Shown here one piece after another: positions 44,585 through 54,006 of a stretch of 64,000 nucleotides of DNA; position 1 is the first letter of the stretch, and every line of letters starts with the position of its first letter. The notes under the pieces were generated by a model. The model saw only the letters and a program-made list of their open reading frames with translations. It made no database searches and had not been told where the DNA came from. The DNA comes from Pseudopedobacter sp035496935. Lineage in GTDB: Bacteria; Bacteroidota; Bacteroidia; Sphingobacteriales; Sphingobacteriaceae. The position numbers and the translations under genes were made by a program. The stretch covers positions 372,001 to 436,000 of the forward strand of contig DATJED010000014.1 of NCBI GenBank assembly GCA_035496935.1, read 5' to 3'.

Positions 44585-46501
44585 TTATTCAGCTTCAGCC
44601 TCTAATTCATTTTTTATTAATCCCAATTTCCCCAAAACGTCTTCACTTGCAGATTTAACGTTATAGTCTGTTTTTTTATCATCGTTTATATTTTTCAATA
44701 TTGAGATAAAAGGCTTTGGATTTTTAACATATAGTAAGTAATTAATCGCCATGAGTGCTAAATCTCGATTCGTATTCGTTATCGCCTTCTGCAGGTAGGT
44801 TTCAGCATCCTTGTTTGCAAAAACGTCGTAGGCTATGGCAGCTGCGGTTATAGCCACTGGTGCATAATTATCTTTTAAAGCTTCAATAATGCTACTTTTA
44901 TATTTTTTCTGAACATCAAGTTGCTGAGAACGCAACCCTAAAATTGCCCAATACCTAACGTCTTCATTTGTGTTTTCTAGCAGGGCCACTTGCTTTTTAG
45001 CAATTTTTAAATCCCTAAAACCAGAAAGCGAAGCCGCAGCATAAATCTCTTTAACCGGGTATTTTTCAGCATCTAAACGGTACTCGTATGCTGTGGTACT
45101 TTTCGATATTAAATTAGTTTTATACTCAGGTAGCAACAAAATATCTCTTTCTGCAACGATATGCGCTCCTATATCCTCTCTAAAGTTTTTCAGCATATTT
45201 TGATATGCTGGTTCGAGTGCTAGGTTACGCGTTTCCCATTGATCGTTTTCAATATCGTACAAAGATTCGGGTTGGCGAGGTTCAAAAAGACTTTTTTGTA
45301 AACTGTCTAATTTCCCAGTTTTCAAATCAGTGCGCATTTGCTGTTTAATTTCTCCAACTTCCATGTACCTTATGAACCGTAGCTCTGGTTGAAAAGGCAT
45401 GAAGTTCCTGGAATACACATACCTCCCGTTAGTTATTGTACGCACCAAATCAGGCCCGTTATCTGACCTATCGCTAGACAAATAAATTTGCTTTACCGGC
45501 TCTGATCTGTTTTTCCCAATCAGGATTCTCCCTTTTAAATAATCAGGTAGTTTAGCTCCGGCCAGACTTAAAATTGTTGGTGCCAAATCTTCAAAATCAA
45601 TCAGTTCATCCGTTACCACACCGCTTTTACCCCAAGGCGACAAGTGCTTATACATGGGTGGAAACCAAACTATGAACGGAACGCGATAGCCATAATCTAT
45701 CCCGTTAGTTTTACCCCGTGGCATTCCCTCGCCATGGTCTGCATAAAAAAAGATGATGGTGCTGTCTTTTAAATTGTCTTTTTCTAATCTGGTTAACATA
45801 TCACCAATCAGCTTATCGGTGTATTTTATGGAATTGTAAACACGAGCAAACTGTTTGCGCATTTCGGGCGAATCATGATAAATGGGAGGCATTTTAAAAT
45901 TGTTATCTCCAATGATCTCCTCGGGTTTTAAATGATCTAAAATCTGTTTTTTATACTCGCCAAAAGGCAAAGTCATGGTTTTACTCTGGTGCGATTCCAT
46001 ATAGTTAAATACAGAAAAGAAAGGTTGCCCAAGTTTTCTTTGCCACCAACCCGCTTTACCAGAATTTTCGTTCCAAGCCTCACGGATAAAGCTTTGTCCG
46101 GCAAGTAAATTGTAATCTGTCTTTTTATTGTTGCTGGTAAAATACCCGTGTTGCCTTAAGTAAAACGGAAAGCCCTTGATATAGTCTGGCGTAGGCACCT
46201 TGCTTCTGTGATGCCCTGTGCCCAGTTTGTAAGTTTTTATTCCCGTAATGATTGCCGAACGGCTTGGGGAACAGACAGTACCTGTGGAAAATGCATTTGT
46301 AAAACGCACACCCTCTTTTGCCAGTTGATCAATGTTAGGTGTTCTTGCATCCTTGTTGCCATAAGCTCCGATAAACTGTGGAGAAGTATCCTCGATAGTT
46401 ATCCACAATATATTTGGCCTGTCTGCTTGCTTTTGCTGTGCAAAAACAAGCAGAACGCTGAACATAAATATTGTTAAAAAACCAGTCCGTACTTTTTTCA
46501 T
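44585..46501 (-). CDS. Type I sulfatase (family S1) with C-terminal HEAT-like repeats
   Basis: A 638-residue secreted protein. The sulfatase domain has the variant opening ILWITIEDTSPQFIGAYG, with E37-D38 where most have D-D. C77 lies in GTVCSPSRSAIITG, and NKKTDYN replaces GKWHLG, followed by YADHGEGMPRGK. This variant set marks a separate branch of the S1 family. From about residue 480 on, the protein is helical with pairwise repeats (AAASLSGFRDLKIAKKQVALLENTNEDVRYWAILGL ... SSIIEALKDNYAPVAITAAAIA ... LQKAITNTNRDLALMAINYLL, quoted in part), as in HEAT repeats. These could bind protein partners or polymer. It is 94 nt after the LacZ-type GH2. Confidence 0.88.
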   Translation of the reverse strand: MKKVRTGFLTIFMFSVLLVFAQQKQADRPNILWITIEDTSPQFIGAYGNKDARTPNIDQLAKEGVRFTNAFSTGTVCSPSRSAIITGIKTYKLGTGHHRSKVPTPDYIKGFPFYLRQHGYFTSNNKKTDYNLLAGQSFIREAWNENSGKAGWWQRKLGQPFFSVFNYMESHQSKTMTLPFGEYKKQILDHLKPEEIIGDNNFKMPPIYHDSPEMRKQFARVYNSIKYTDKLIGDMLTRLEKDNLKDSTIIFFYADHGEGMPRGKTNGIDYGYRVPFIVWFPPMYKHLSPWGKSGVVTDELIDFEDLAPTILSLAGAKLPDYLKGRILIGKNRSEPVKQIYLSSDRSDNGPDLVRTITNGRYVYSRNFMPFQPELRFIRYMEVGEIKQQMRTDLKTGKLDSLQKSLFEPRQPESLYDIENDQWETRNLALEPAYQNMLKNFREDIGAHIVAERDILLLPEYKTNLISKSTTAYEYRLDAEKYPVKEIYAAASLSGFRDLKIAKKQVALLENTNEDVRYWAILGLRSQQLDVQKKYKSSIIEALKDNYAPVAITAAAIAYDVFANKDAETYLQKAITNTNRDLALMAINYLLYVKNPKPFISILKNINDDKKTDYNVKSASEDVLGKLGLIKNELEAEAE

Positions 46502-46595
46502 TTATCTCCTAATATGTCGCTTTCAATAACCTGAAAGAAATAAGGGAACTCATCACCTAATTTGAAACCAAATCCCTAGGTATGACCCAGCTACC

Positions 46596-49500
46596 TTACA
46601 ATGGTTTAATAATGTAACCGTATTGATAGATATTGGAATTTAACCGATATTTTTCGTGAGGCAACCTTCCCCAGCTATTATCTCCACCAACTCCACGCTG
46701 TAATAAATCAACATGAACACTTATCACATCCCGTTTTACTAAATCGTTGATATGCTGATTCTTTTTGGTATCTCCCGGATCAAAATCCTCATCATAGTAA
46801 GGCATTGCGCTAAAACTCAAAGGCTGAAATCCTTTTATTAAAACTCCTTTTCCTTGCGGGTTAGTTAGTTTAATCCAACGGGTGTCTGTTCTGTTTCCGT
46901 TAGCTTGTGGTCTAATGTAATCCACATAGGTTTGTTCCGGTGTGTCCTTATATACGCCTAATAATGCAGATCCCTTTCTATCGCTGTAATTTTCCCACGG
47001 TCCACGACCATAATATTGGAGGTTGTCAAATTGTGAAGCAACATCCATCCTCATACCAAATCGTGGTAACTCTGGCATCTCTTTAAGCTGATTGATTTCT
47101 GCTTTTACTGCTAAAGCACCTCCTTTTAAAAAGGTGTATGTTACCCCGTAATTTGCGTTGCTAAATTTAATTTTATATTTCGCAGTTACTGTAAAGCCAT
47201 CAGTACCTGAGTTGGTTTTCACTTCTACCACTTCAAGATTATTGTGTGCAGAACGCCATACGCCACTAATTAGGTTCATCTTGTTGCCAAAATCATTATC
47301 TGTTGTCGCTCTCCAAAAATAGGGCTCTGGCATTTTATTTAGAATCGCTTCTCCGGCTTTCTCATATCTTATCAAAACTCCTTTATTGATATTGAAAACA
47401 GCGGTTACATCTCCCGATTTAAGTTCTAAATTATTGCCTCGTTTTTTAGTGGTTACTTCATCTTTTGTAATAAACTCGTTATTTACGTTTGCAAAATAGT
47501 CCACTTTATTCAGCATAAACTCATCCCTAGCCACTTCATGGTGTTTAGGCACCAACGCTGTTGCGCTTCTTGTGTAAGCAAAAACATTTAGTGAATATTC
47601 GTTATTAGCACTCGGCAGTTTAGGAAGGTCAAGCTTAAATTTTCCTTTTTGCATCGCTGCTAAACTCACTTTGAACGCTCCAGTTTTAATGACTACTCCG
47701 TTTTCTAATAGTTGCCATTCAAAATCGTATTGGTTTAAATTATCAAAACTGAACTTATTATCTATGTTAAGTGTTTTTGAGGGAGCATCAAAACCTGTAA
47801 AAAGTATCGGACTGTAGTATTTTTTCACTTCGTACAATCCAGGGTGTGGCTTTCTACTAGCGTCAACCAGTCCGTTTGCACAAAAGTTTTCGTCGTTATC
47901 AAACATATAGCTTCCTAAATCGCCACCATAACCCCAATATTTACGCCCAAATTGATCTTTTTGCGCAAAACCTTGGTCAACCCAATCCCAAATACAACCA
48001 CCTTGTAAACTTTCAGACTCGTAAATCATTTTCCAGTATTCCGCAAAATTACCGCTACTGTTTCCCATAGCATGTGAATATTCGCACATAATCATCGGCC
48101 TAACGCCAGTTTTTTTGCTGTAGGTTTCCATGCTATCAATTGTTGGATACATGGGAGCGATAATGTCTGTGTTCCAAGTCTGACTAGCCTGCTCAAACAT
48201 TACCGGACGGGAAGGATCGTTCTTTTTAATATACTTGTACATATCCTTAAAAACCTGACCGTTGCCACATTCATTCCCCATACTCCAAATAATGATAGAA
48301 GGGTTATTTTTATCCCTCTCTAACATTCGAACAATACGATCCTTGAAAGACGGAGCCCACTCCGGACGGTAAGCGGGATGAGGAATGGTATCTGTAAATT
48401 TGTTGGTGCTTACCCCCATACCATGAACTTCGATATTGGCTTCATCAATCAAATACATTCCGTACTGGTTGCACAGTTTATACCATAATTCATTGTTTGG
48501 ATAGTGCGAAGTTCTGACAGTATTGATGTTGAATTGCTTCATCAACTCTAAATCTTTCACCATCATTTCTTTGGTGGTAACATGGCCTAAGTACTCATCA
48601 TGTTCATGGCGGTTTACACCACGGATATAGACTGGCATTCCGTTAACCATCAATTTACCATTTTTTATCTCCACTTTCCTAAACCCAATTTCAGTAGCTA
48701 TATATTCGGTGTCTTTTATTTCTTTGCCATTCAAGGTCATCACAAATTGATAAAGATTTGGGCTTTCATCAGACCATTTCTTGATGTTCTTTAACGTTTT
48801 AGATGGTAGTTGAATGGTATTTTCACCAGCATTTAATTTAACTTCTTGCTGTTGCTGATAAATAACTTTATTGGCTTTATCAAGCACTTTAACTTGTAAA
48901 GATGAAGAATTTGAATTCTCGCTAACGATGGTGATTTTCGGTTCAATAAGTCCGTTCTGATAATCGTTAGTTAAACCCGCATTAACCTCAAAATCTTTGA
49001 TGTGGTTTTTATTTCTGGCAACGAGGTAAACATCCCTTTCAATGCCACTCAGGCGCCAAAAATCCTGATCTTCTAAATAACTTCCGTCATGCCAACGATA
49101 AACCTGAACAGCTAAACTATTTTTTCCTGTGGTTAAATAAGGCGTAATATCAAATTCGGCAGGCGTTTTGGCCGCTTTTGTAAAACCAACTTCTTTACCG
49201 TTTACCCAAACGTAAGCCATCCCAGAGATAGATCCAAAATGAAGTACTACCTTTTTATCAGCCCAGCCTTTATCAATATCAAAACTGGTAAGGTAAGATC
49301 CAACCGGATTGTAAGTATGTGGAATGTATGGTGGATTTGGTGGAAACGGATATTTCACATTTGTATAGATTGGAACACCATGACCCTGTATTTCCCAATT
49401 AGAGGGAACCGTAATGTTGCCCCATTTTTTACTATCAAAGCTAGATTTAAAAAAGTCTAAAGGTCTATCGGTTGGCTTATCTACATAGTTAAATTTCCAT

Positions 49501-49709
49501 AACCCGTTTAAAGATTGATAAGCATTTGATTTCTTTGCTTCCTGATTTATCGCATCCGCCTGAGTTTGAAATGGTAAAAAATCGGCATGAGGAGCCATTT
49601 TATTTAATTCAACTTTGGTGGGGTTTTCCCACTCTGTAAAGTCAAATTTTTGAGCTGACGCGAATTGATAGACCGTAAGAGTTAATATAAATAAGAAAAT
49701 CTTTTTCAT
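46596..49709 (-). CDS. Glycoside hydrolase family 2, LacZ-type beta-galactosidase
   Basis: A 1037-residue secreted beta-galactosidase with the full five-domain LacZ layout. The signal peptide ends FASAQ. The sugar-binding domain has SLNGLWKFNYVD, YLEDQDFWRLSGIERDVYL, then the Ig-like domain and TIM barrel with RGVNRHEHD. Acid/base is E480 in MGNECGNG and the nucleophile E543 in MCEYSHAMGNS. The beta-supersandwich (Bgal_small) domain ends the protein with YGRGPWENYSDRKGS and LPHEKYRLNSN. The length matches E. coli LacZ plus a signal peptide, so it is a periplasmic rather than cytosolic enzyme. It removes terminal beta-galactose, implying galactose in the glycan. A 167-bp gap upstream makes a secondary promoter possible. 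Confidence 0.95.
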   Translation of the reverse strand: MKKIFLFILTLTVYQFASAQKFDFTEWENPTKVELNKMAPHADFLPFQTQADAINQEAKKSNAYQSLNGLWKFNYVDKPTDRPLDFFKSSFDSKKWGNITVPSNWEIQGHGVPIYTNVKYPFPPNPPYIPHTYNPVGSYLTSFDIDKGWADKKVVLHFGSISGMAYVWVNGKEVGFTKAAKTPAEFDITPYLTTGKNSLAVQVYRWHDGSYLEDQDFWRLSGIERDVYLVARNKNHIKDFEVNAGLTNDYQNGLIEPKITIVSENSNSSSLQVKVLDKANKVIYQQQQEVKLNAGENTIQLPSKTLKNIKKWSDESPNLYQFVMTLNGKEIKDTEYIATEIGFRKVEIKNGKLMVNGMPVYIRGVNRHEHDEYLGHVTTKEMMVKDLELMKQFNINTVRTSHYPNNELWYKLCNQYGMYLIDEANIEVHGMGVSTNKFTDTIPHPAYRPEWAPSFKDRIVRMLERDKNNPSIIIWSMGNECGNGQVFKDMYKYIKKNDPSRPVMFEQASQTWNTDIIAPMYPTIDSMETYSKKTGVRPMIMCEYSHAMGNSSGNFAEYWKMIYESESLQGGCIWDWVDQGFAQKDQFGRKYWGYGGDLGSYMFDNDENFCANGLVDASRKPHPGLYEVKKYYSPILFTGFDAPSKTLNIDNKFSFDNLNQYDFEWQLLENGVVIKTGAFKVSLAAMQKGKFKLDLPKLPSANNEYSLNVFAYTRSATALVPKHHEVARDEFMLNKVDYFANVNNEFITKDEVTTKKRGNNLELKSGDVTAVFNINKGVLIRYEKAGEAILNKMPEPYFWRATTDNDFGNKMNLISGVWRSAHNNLEVVEVKTNSGTDGFTVTAKYKIKFSNANYGVTYTFLKGGALAVKAEINQLKEMPELPRFGMRMDVASQFDNLQYYGRGPWENYSDRKGSALLGVYKDTPEQTYVDYIRPQANGNRTDTRWIKLTNPQGKGVLIKGFQPLSFSAMPYYDEDFDPGDTKKNQHINDLVKRDVISVHVDLLQRGVGGDNSWGRLPHEKYRLNSNIYQYGYIIKPL

Positions 49710-49876
49710 TTAAAATTTGTTCAATAGTTTTAATTGATTGCAAGTTGGCTTATCGGATGATTGCTGAGATTTTGGTATCAGAATATCATCGAACCAAATT
49801 GGGAAAAAAACAACCGAAAAGCTATTTATTAGCCAATTTTCATAGTCTTTTCTACAATTGTTACAGCCACTGATGT

Positions 49877-51283
49877 TTATTCGGTACCGGTATATGCGCT
49901 CTTCTTATTTGCTTTTTCTGGGATATAATTTGAATTTATAATCGGCATCTGGGCATTTACTTCTTTTCTCCAATTAATCATTAACATTCCCAGCTCTTTT
50001 ACTTTTTCTGGCTGCTCTTTTGAAAGATTTTTAGTTTCGCCGATATCTGCTTTGAGGTTGTATAGCTCATAATGCATATCCTCAAAATATTGAATCAGTT
50101 TCCAATCTCCATACCTTACAGAACCATGTGGCTTATCAAGATGATAATGTGGATAATGCCAAAAGAGCGGTCTATCGTATTGTTTGTTTTCCGTAATCAC
50201 CGGTAACAGGGATTTTCCATCAACATTTTCAGGCTCTTTTGCGCCAGCCAAACTCATAATAGTGCTGTAAATATCCATGGTAATTGCTGGCTCGTCAATT
50301 ACTTTTTTACTTTCTATTTTGCCCTTCCAATAAATCAATAGCGGAGTTCTTATTCCGCCCTCATAAGCCCAACCCTTACCTTCTTTAAATGGTTTACTTG
50401 TAGATACAGGCGCTAAAGCTCCATTGTCCGTAGCGAAAACAATGAACGTATTCTCTAATAGTTTTTCTTCTTCCAAGGTCCTCATTACCTTGGCAATACT
50501 TTCGTCTACGCTCTCAATCATAGCGGCATACTCCGGATTTTTTTGAGGATCCGCTGATTTAAGTAATGCCTTGTATTTTTCAATTTTCTCTTGTTTTCCT
50601 TGTATTGGGGTATGAACTGCGTAATGGGCTAAATTGAGGAAGAAAGGCTGATCTTTCGGTCTGTTTTTAATTAGGTTTACTGCTTCGTTTGTTAAGCGAT
50701 CTGTAAGATACTCGCCGGTTGGTCCGTCTTCGATCATCTCTAAACCATAAGGAGAAAAATAGCCGTTGCTCTTGTTATTTTTAATCGGCGCTCCCTTAAA
50801 GTTACCCGCGATATTTACATCAAAACCTTGATTTTGTGGCCAATATTTCTCTTCATCACCCAAATGCCATTTCCCTACATGCCAAGTTTTATAACCTACC
50901 TCTTTTAAAGATTCGGCAATAGTTTTTTCTTTCAAATCAAGATACATCGTCCAATCTGGCACCGCCAACTTTGCCCAGGGCATATTTTTGCCCTTAATCC
51001 AGTCTGTAACATGCAAGCGAGCGGGATACTTGCCTGTCATTAAGGCTGCTCTTGTTGGCGAGCAAACGGTGCATGCGGCATAAGCATTTGTAAATTTTAC
51101 TCCATCCGCAAGTTTATCTATTGCAGGAGTCTTATAAAAATCACTTCCGTAAGTGCTTAAATCTTGCCGTCCCATATCGTCAATAAAAAAAACGACAATA
51201 TTAGGTTTACTCGAATTTAACGTTTGTCCAAATGCCGAAAAAACAGCAATAATTAACAAAAGGAAACCAAATATTTTCTTCAT
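49877..51283 (-). CDS. Type I sulfatase (family S1), motif CSPTR
   Basis: A 468-residue secreted sulfatase, first enzyme gene after the SusCD block. The signal peptide ends FSAFGQ. The metal pair lies in VFFIDDMGRQDLSTYG, C74 in ACTVCSPTRAALMTGKYPARL, VGKWHLGDEEKY and FATDNGALAP complete the active site. TDWIKGKNMPWAK and HYELYNLKADIGETKNLSK relate it to the sulfatase at 30498-31925. Its position right behind susCD and DUF1735 (25 nt) suggests it is expressed with the transporter and may be surface exposed, although no lipobox is present. Confidence 0.92.
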   Translation of the reverse strand: MKKIFGFLLLIIAVFSAFGQTLNSSKPNIVVFFIDDMGRQDLSTYGSDFYKTPAIDKLADGVKFTNAYAACTVCSPTRAALMTGKYPARLHVTDWIKGKNMPWAKLAVPDWTMYLDLKEKTIAESLKEVGYKTWHVGKWHLGDEEKYWPQNQGFDVNIAGNFKGAPIKNNKSNGYFSPYGLEMIEDGPTGEYLTDRLTNEAVNLIKNRPKDQPFFLNLAHYAVHTPIQGKQEKIEKYKALLKSADPQKNPEYAAMIESVDESIAKVMRTLEEEKLLENTFIVFATDNGALAPVSTSKPFKEGKGWAYEGGIRTPLLIYWKGKIESKKVIDEPAITMDIYSTIMSLAGAKEPENVDGKSLLPVITENKQYDRPLFWHYPHYHLDKPHGSVRYGDWKLIQYFEDMHYELYNLKADIGETKNLSKEQPEKVKELGMLMINWRKEVNAQMPIINSNYIPEKANKKSAYTGTE

Positions 51284-51308
51284 TTAATTTTTCGTAAAAC
51301 GCTATTTG

Positions 51309-52199
51309 TTACCATTCTTCAAATCTCAAATCAAGCTCTGGGTCTTGTCTTAAAATTAGAGTATCAACTACACTATACTTGTTTGCACCATTCTTATAAT
51401 TGTAGTTTAGATAGAATGTTTTGTTTTCGGGATTGTAAGTACCAGAACCCGAAACTTCATTAGCTAAATTGCCGCTTATTGCAACCGATGTATTATCAAT
51501 TGTAAGATCTAAAGGAACACCAGAGCTAGTACCTGCACCAGGCGTTTTAATGGAATTCAATGAGTTGGTAAGCATAGCAAAAGTGGCGTTCTGACTTAAG
51601 TCTTTTTTGCTATAAACTGTAACAGAGTTATCGCTCAACTTGGTCTGCTTGCCTTTATGGTAATAAGTACCATGGTACGGGCTAATATATTTCACCACCA
51701 AAATTGTGTAATCTTTTGCGGGTACATTGCTGTTTCCTATCAAAATAGAATCTGTAGTTGTACTAACAATTCTTAGTGGCAAAGCGTAAATTTTTTGAAG
51801 CGCATCTGGATCTGCGGTGAATAAAGCTTTATTCAAGGTTACCGTAACATCACCAATTAGCTCCCCTTTTTTGATAACCATTGTACTATTATCAGTTATG
51901 GTGTAGTAACTTGCCGGAAGTACTTCATAATTAAATGCACCAGGAACGGAATTAAATAAGGTTGGATCAATTCTGTATTTAACAATTTGGTCGGTCTTAT
52001 TGTTTCTTACACCGGCCAAAGTAACTCCAACTTTAAAGCTCATATCGTCATCTGCAACGATTGTTCTTAGAGGCTTTTGTGAAGCAAAATATACAACGCT
52101 AAAATCAAAATCGCTTACGTAAGAATCGTATTTTTTACAGGAGCCCAAAACGAACACCGTTAAAATTATTAAAGATATATTTCTAAGTATTTTCATCAT
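51309..52199 (-). CDS. DUF1735-type lipoprotein, candidate surface glycan-binding protein
   Basis: A 296-residue lipoprotein with a lipobox at VLGSC (Cys 21), so a membrane-anchored, probably surface protein. The first part (about 30-165: VVYFASQKPLRTI, SFKVGVTLAGVRNNK, YYTITDNSTMVIKKGELIGDVTVTL) matches the DUF1735 fold found beside SusC/SusD pairs in Bacteroidota and also attached to endo-acting GH18 enzymes. The rest (about 175-296: YHGTYYHKGKQTKLSD ... YNPENKTFYLNYNYKNG) resembles DUF4361. No catalytic signature is seen. In such loci these lipoproteins occupy the SusE/SusF position and help capture glycan. It follows susD2 by 22 nt in the operon. Confidence 0.85.
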   Translation of the reverse strand: MMKILRNISLIILTVFVLGSCKKYDSYVSDFDFSVVYFASQKPLRTIVADDDMSFKVGVTLAGVRNNKTDQIVKYRIDPTLFNSVPGAFNYEVLPASYYTITDNSTMVIKKGELIGDVTVTLNKALFTADPDALQKIYALPLRIVSTTTDSILIGNSNVPAKDYTILVVKYISPYHGTYYHKGKQTKLSDNSVTVYSKKDLSQNATFAMLTNSLNSIKTPGAGTSSGVPLDLTIDNTSVAISGNLANEVSGSGTYNPENKTFYLNYNYKNGANKYSVVDTLILRQDPELDLRFEEW

Positions 52200-52221
52200 C
52201 TTTTTATATATAATTGAGAGA

Positions 52222-53994
52222 TTACCACCCCATGTTGTTAATTAAGCTCGGACTTTTAGATATTTCATCGTAAGGCAACGGCAAATAATAATACTTGATA
52301 TCGTTAAACATTCTTTTTTCAACATCATTTTTTTGATACTGAAAAGCAGTATCGTTTACCTTGGTAACCGCTACCCCTGTAACTGTTTCATTTAAAGGCA
52401 AAACCCATCTTCTCATATTAAAAAACCTAAAATTCTCAAAAGCAAATGTTAACCTTATTTCATTCTGAATCAACTTTCTAAATTCGTCTTTCCCCAATGC
52501 AGCTATTTCATTAACGTAAGCAACTGAACTTGTATTGGTTAAGCCAGCTTCTTTTCTTACATTTTTGATTACATCCGCAGCGGATAGCGTAGCACCCGGC
52601 GCAATTACATTTGGACCATAGGCCTCGTTAGCAGCTTCTGCGTAGTTTAAATACACTTCTGCCTTTCTTAGCATTACATAATAATTAAGGTCATTTTGAA
52701 CAGTTTCTGGGTTAAGCAGACCAGTTTTAGTGGAAAGCCATTTCCTTAAATAATATCCGGTTCGGGTTGCATTTGCAAAACGATTGGGCGAATCCAAGCC
52801 CTCAGCAAACACCTCAATTTTACGCCCATCAAAAGTACTACCGTTGTGGTAAACTGTTAGGTCTAGTCGTGGATCTCTGTTTGCATATGGATTATTTGCA
52901 TCAAAGTTAGATCTTGCGTCTGTTATTGGGTATCCGTTTAAAGCAGGAAACGCTTCTACCAGATTTTGTGAAGGGCCTGTAGTTGCATTTCCGAAATTAT
53001 AAGGCGGATATTGAGCTCGCTCTGTTAAGTTGTTGTTACTAAACCTTCTAAATAAAAAGTCATCAGGAACTGGACTTGCACTAAAATCTGTGGTTTTTAG
53101 ACTTTTGTATGCGCCAACAATAGGAATAGCTTCTGCAGCATATTTTGCGGCCCGTTCCCATTTTTCTAGATATTGTGCTTGGTTATTTACCGTGAATTGC
53201 CCCATTGCGGTAATTTGCGCAATACTATTTGGTTGATATGCAGGGCTTGCGCCATATATCGTAACTCTAGATTTTAATGCAACACAGGTTTTTTTGCTAG
53301 CCCGCCCGAAACCTTTTATCCCAACAATATTATCCCCTCCTACATATTCAACCGGAAGCAACGCTTGAGCTGCATCTAAATCTGCTAAAATTTGTTGCAC
53401 ACATTCTTCATAGGTGTTTCTAACAATGTTGGTGTTCTTAGCCTCCTCATCTGTTAATGTTTTTAGAAGAATAGGATAGCCTAAAGCTTGCCCATCATTG
53501 GTTTTTCCGCCGTACTGTTGCAACAAAAGAAAGCTCCAGTATGCTCTAAGGAATAATGCTTCCCCTTTAAACCTATCTTTAAACAACTTATCATTTGCTT
53601 CACTGGTGAGGTCATAAGTAACCTTGTCTGTTAGGCCGTTTTCTAAAAAAAGGTTAATGTTTCTGAGCTGTGTATAATTGTTGAACCAACTACCCACTGG
53701 GTTGTTCGTTGAAGATAAACCGCCGGCGCCTAAATTGAAAATATCAGAGTTATAAGAGTTACTTACCGCATTATCAGTTGCTGCATCTAAGAAATTATTA
53801 CCTGAGTAACTGTCATATCTGGCCGGAATATTGGCATAGGCATTTATTAACACCCCTTCTGCCTTGTCTGGTAAAGTCCAAACAAATTCGTCTCCGTAAC
53901 TGCTGTCTGTTTTAGGGTCTAAGGCCTTTTCGCATGCTCCAAAAAATAGTGAGGCTGCCAGTAAACTATATATTTTTATTTTAAAATGCTTCAT
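52222..53994 (-). CDS. SusD-family glycan-binding lipoprotein, second pair
   Basis: A 590-residue outer-membrane lipoprotein (lipobox FFGAC, Cys 21) with the helical SusD fold. LFLRAYWSFLLLQQYGG is the typical N-terminal tetratricopeptide signature, ALKSRVTIYGASPAY and YLEKWERAAKYAAEAI continue the helical core, and VMLRKAEVYLNYAEAANEAYG with FRKLIQNEIRLTFAFENFRFFNMRRW is the C-terminal RagB/SusD signature. It pairs with the SusC 12 nt upstream, forming the lid of the transporter barrel. It differs strongly from the SusD at 57118-58968, so the two pairs probably take up different fragments. Confidence 0.94.
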   Translation of the reverse strand: MKHFKIKIYSLLAASLFFGACEKALDPKTDSSYGDEFVWTLPDKAEGVLINAYANIPARYDSYSGNNFLDAATDNAVSNSYNSDIFNLGAGGLSSTNNPVGSWFNNYTQLRNINLFLENGLTDKVTYDLTSEANDKLFKDRFKGEALFLRAYWSFLLLQQYGGKTNDGQALGYPILLKTLTDEEAKNTNIVRNTYEECVQQILADLDAAQALLPVEYVGGDNIVGIKGFGRASKKTCVALKSRVTIYGASPAYQPNSIAQITAMGQFTVNNQAQYLEKWERAAKYAAEAIPIVGAYKSLKTTDFSASPVPDDFLFRRFSNNNLTERAQYPPYNFGNATTGPSQNLVEAFPALNGYPITDARSNFDANNPYANRDPRLDLTVYHNGSTFDGRKIEVFAEGLDSPNRFANATRTGYYLRKWLSTKTGLLNPETVQNDLNYYVMLRKAEVYLNYAEAANEAYGPNVIAPGATLSAADVIKNVRKEAGLTNTSSVAYVNEIAALGKDEFRKLIQNEIRLTFAFENFRFFNMRRWVLPLNETVTGVAVTKVNDTAFQYQKNDVEKRMFNDIKYYYLPLPYDEISKSPSLINNMGW

Positions 53995-54006
53995 TCTCTT
54001 AACTAT

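Noticed and set aside
49710..49876. CTACAATTG (plus strand, about 49852-49860) as another HTCS operator copy
   Set aside because: It lacks two bases of CTACAAAATTG, points away from the GH2 gene and has no -7-like box at the proper distance.
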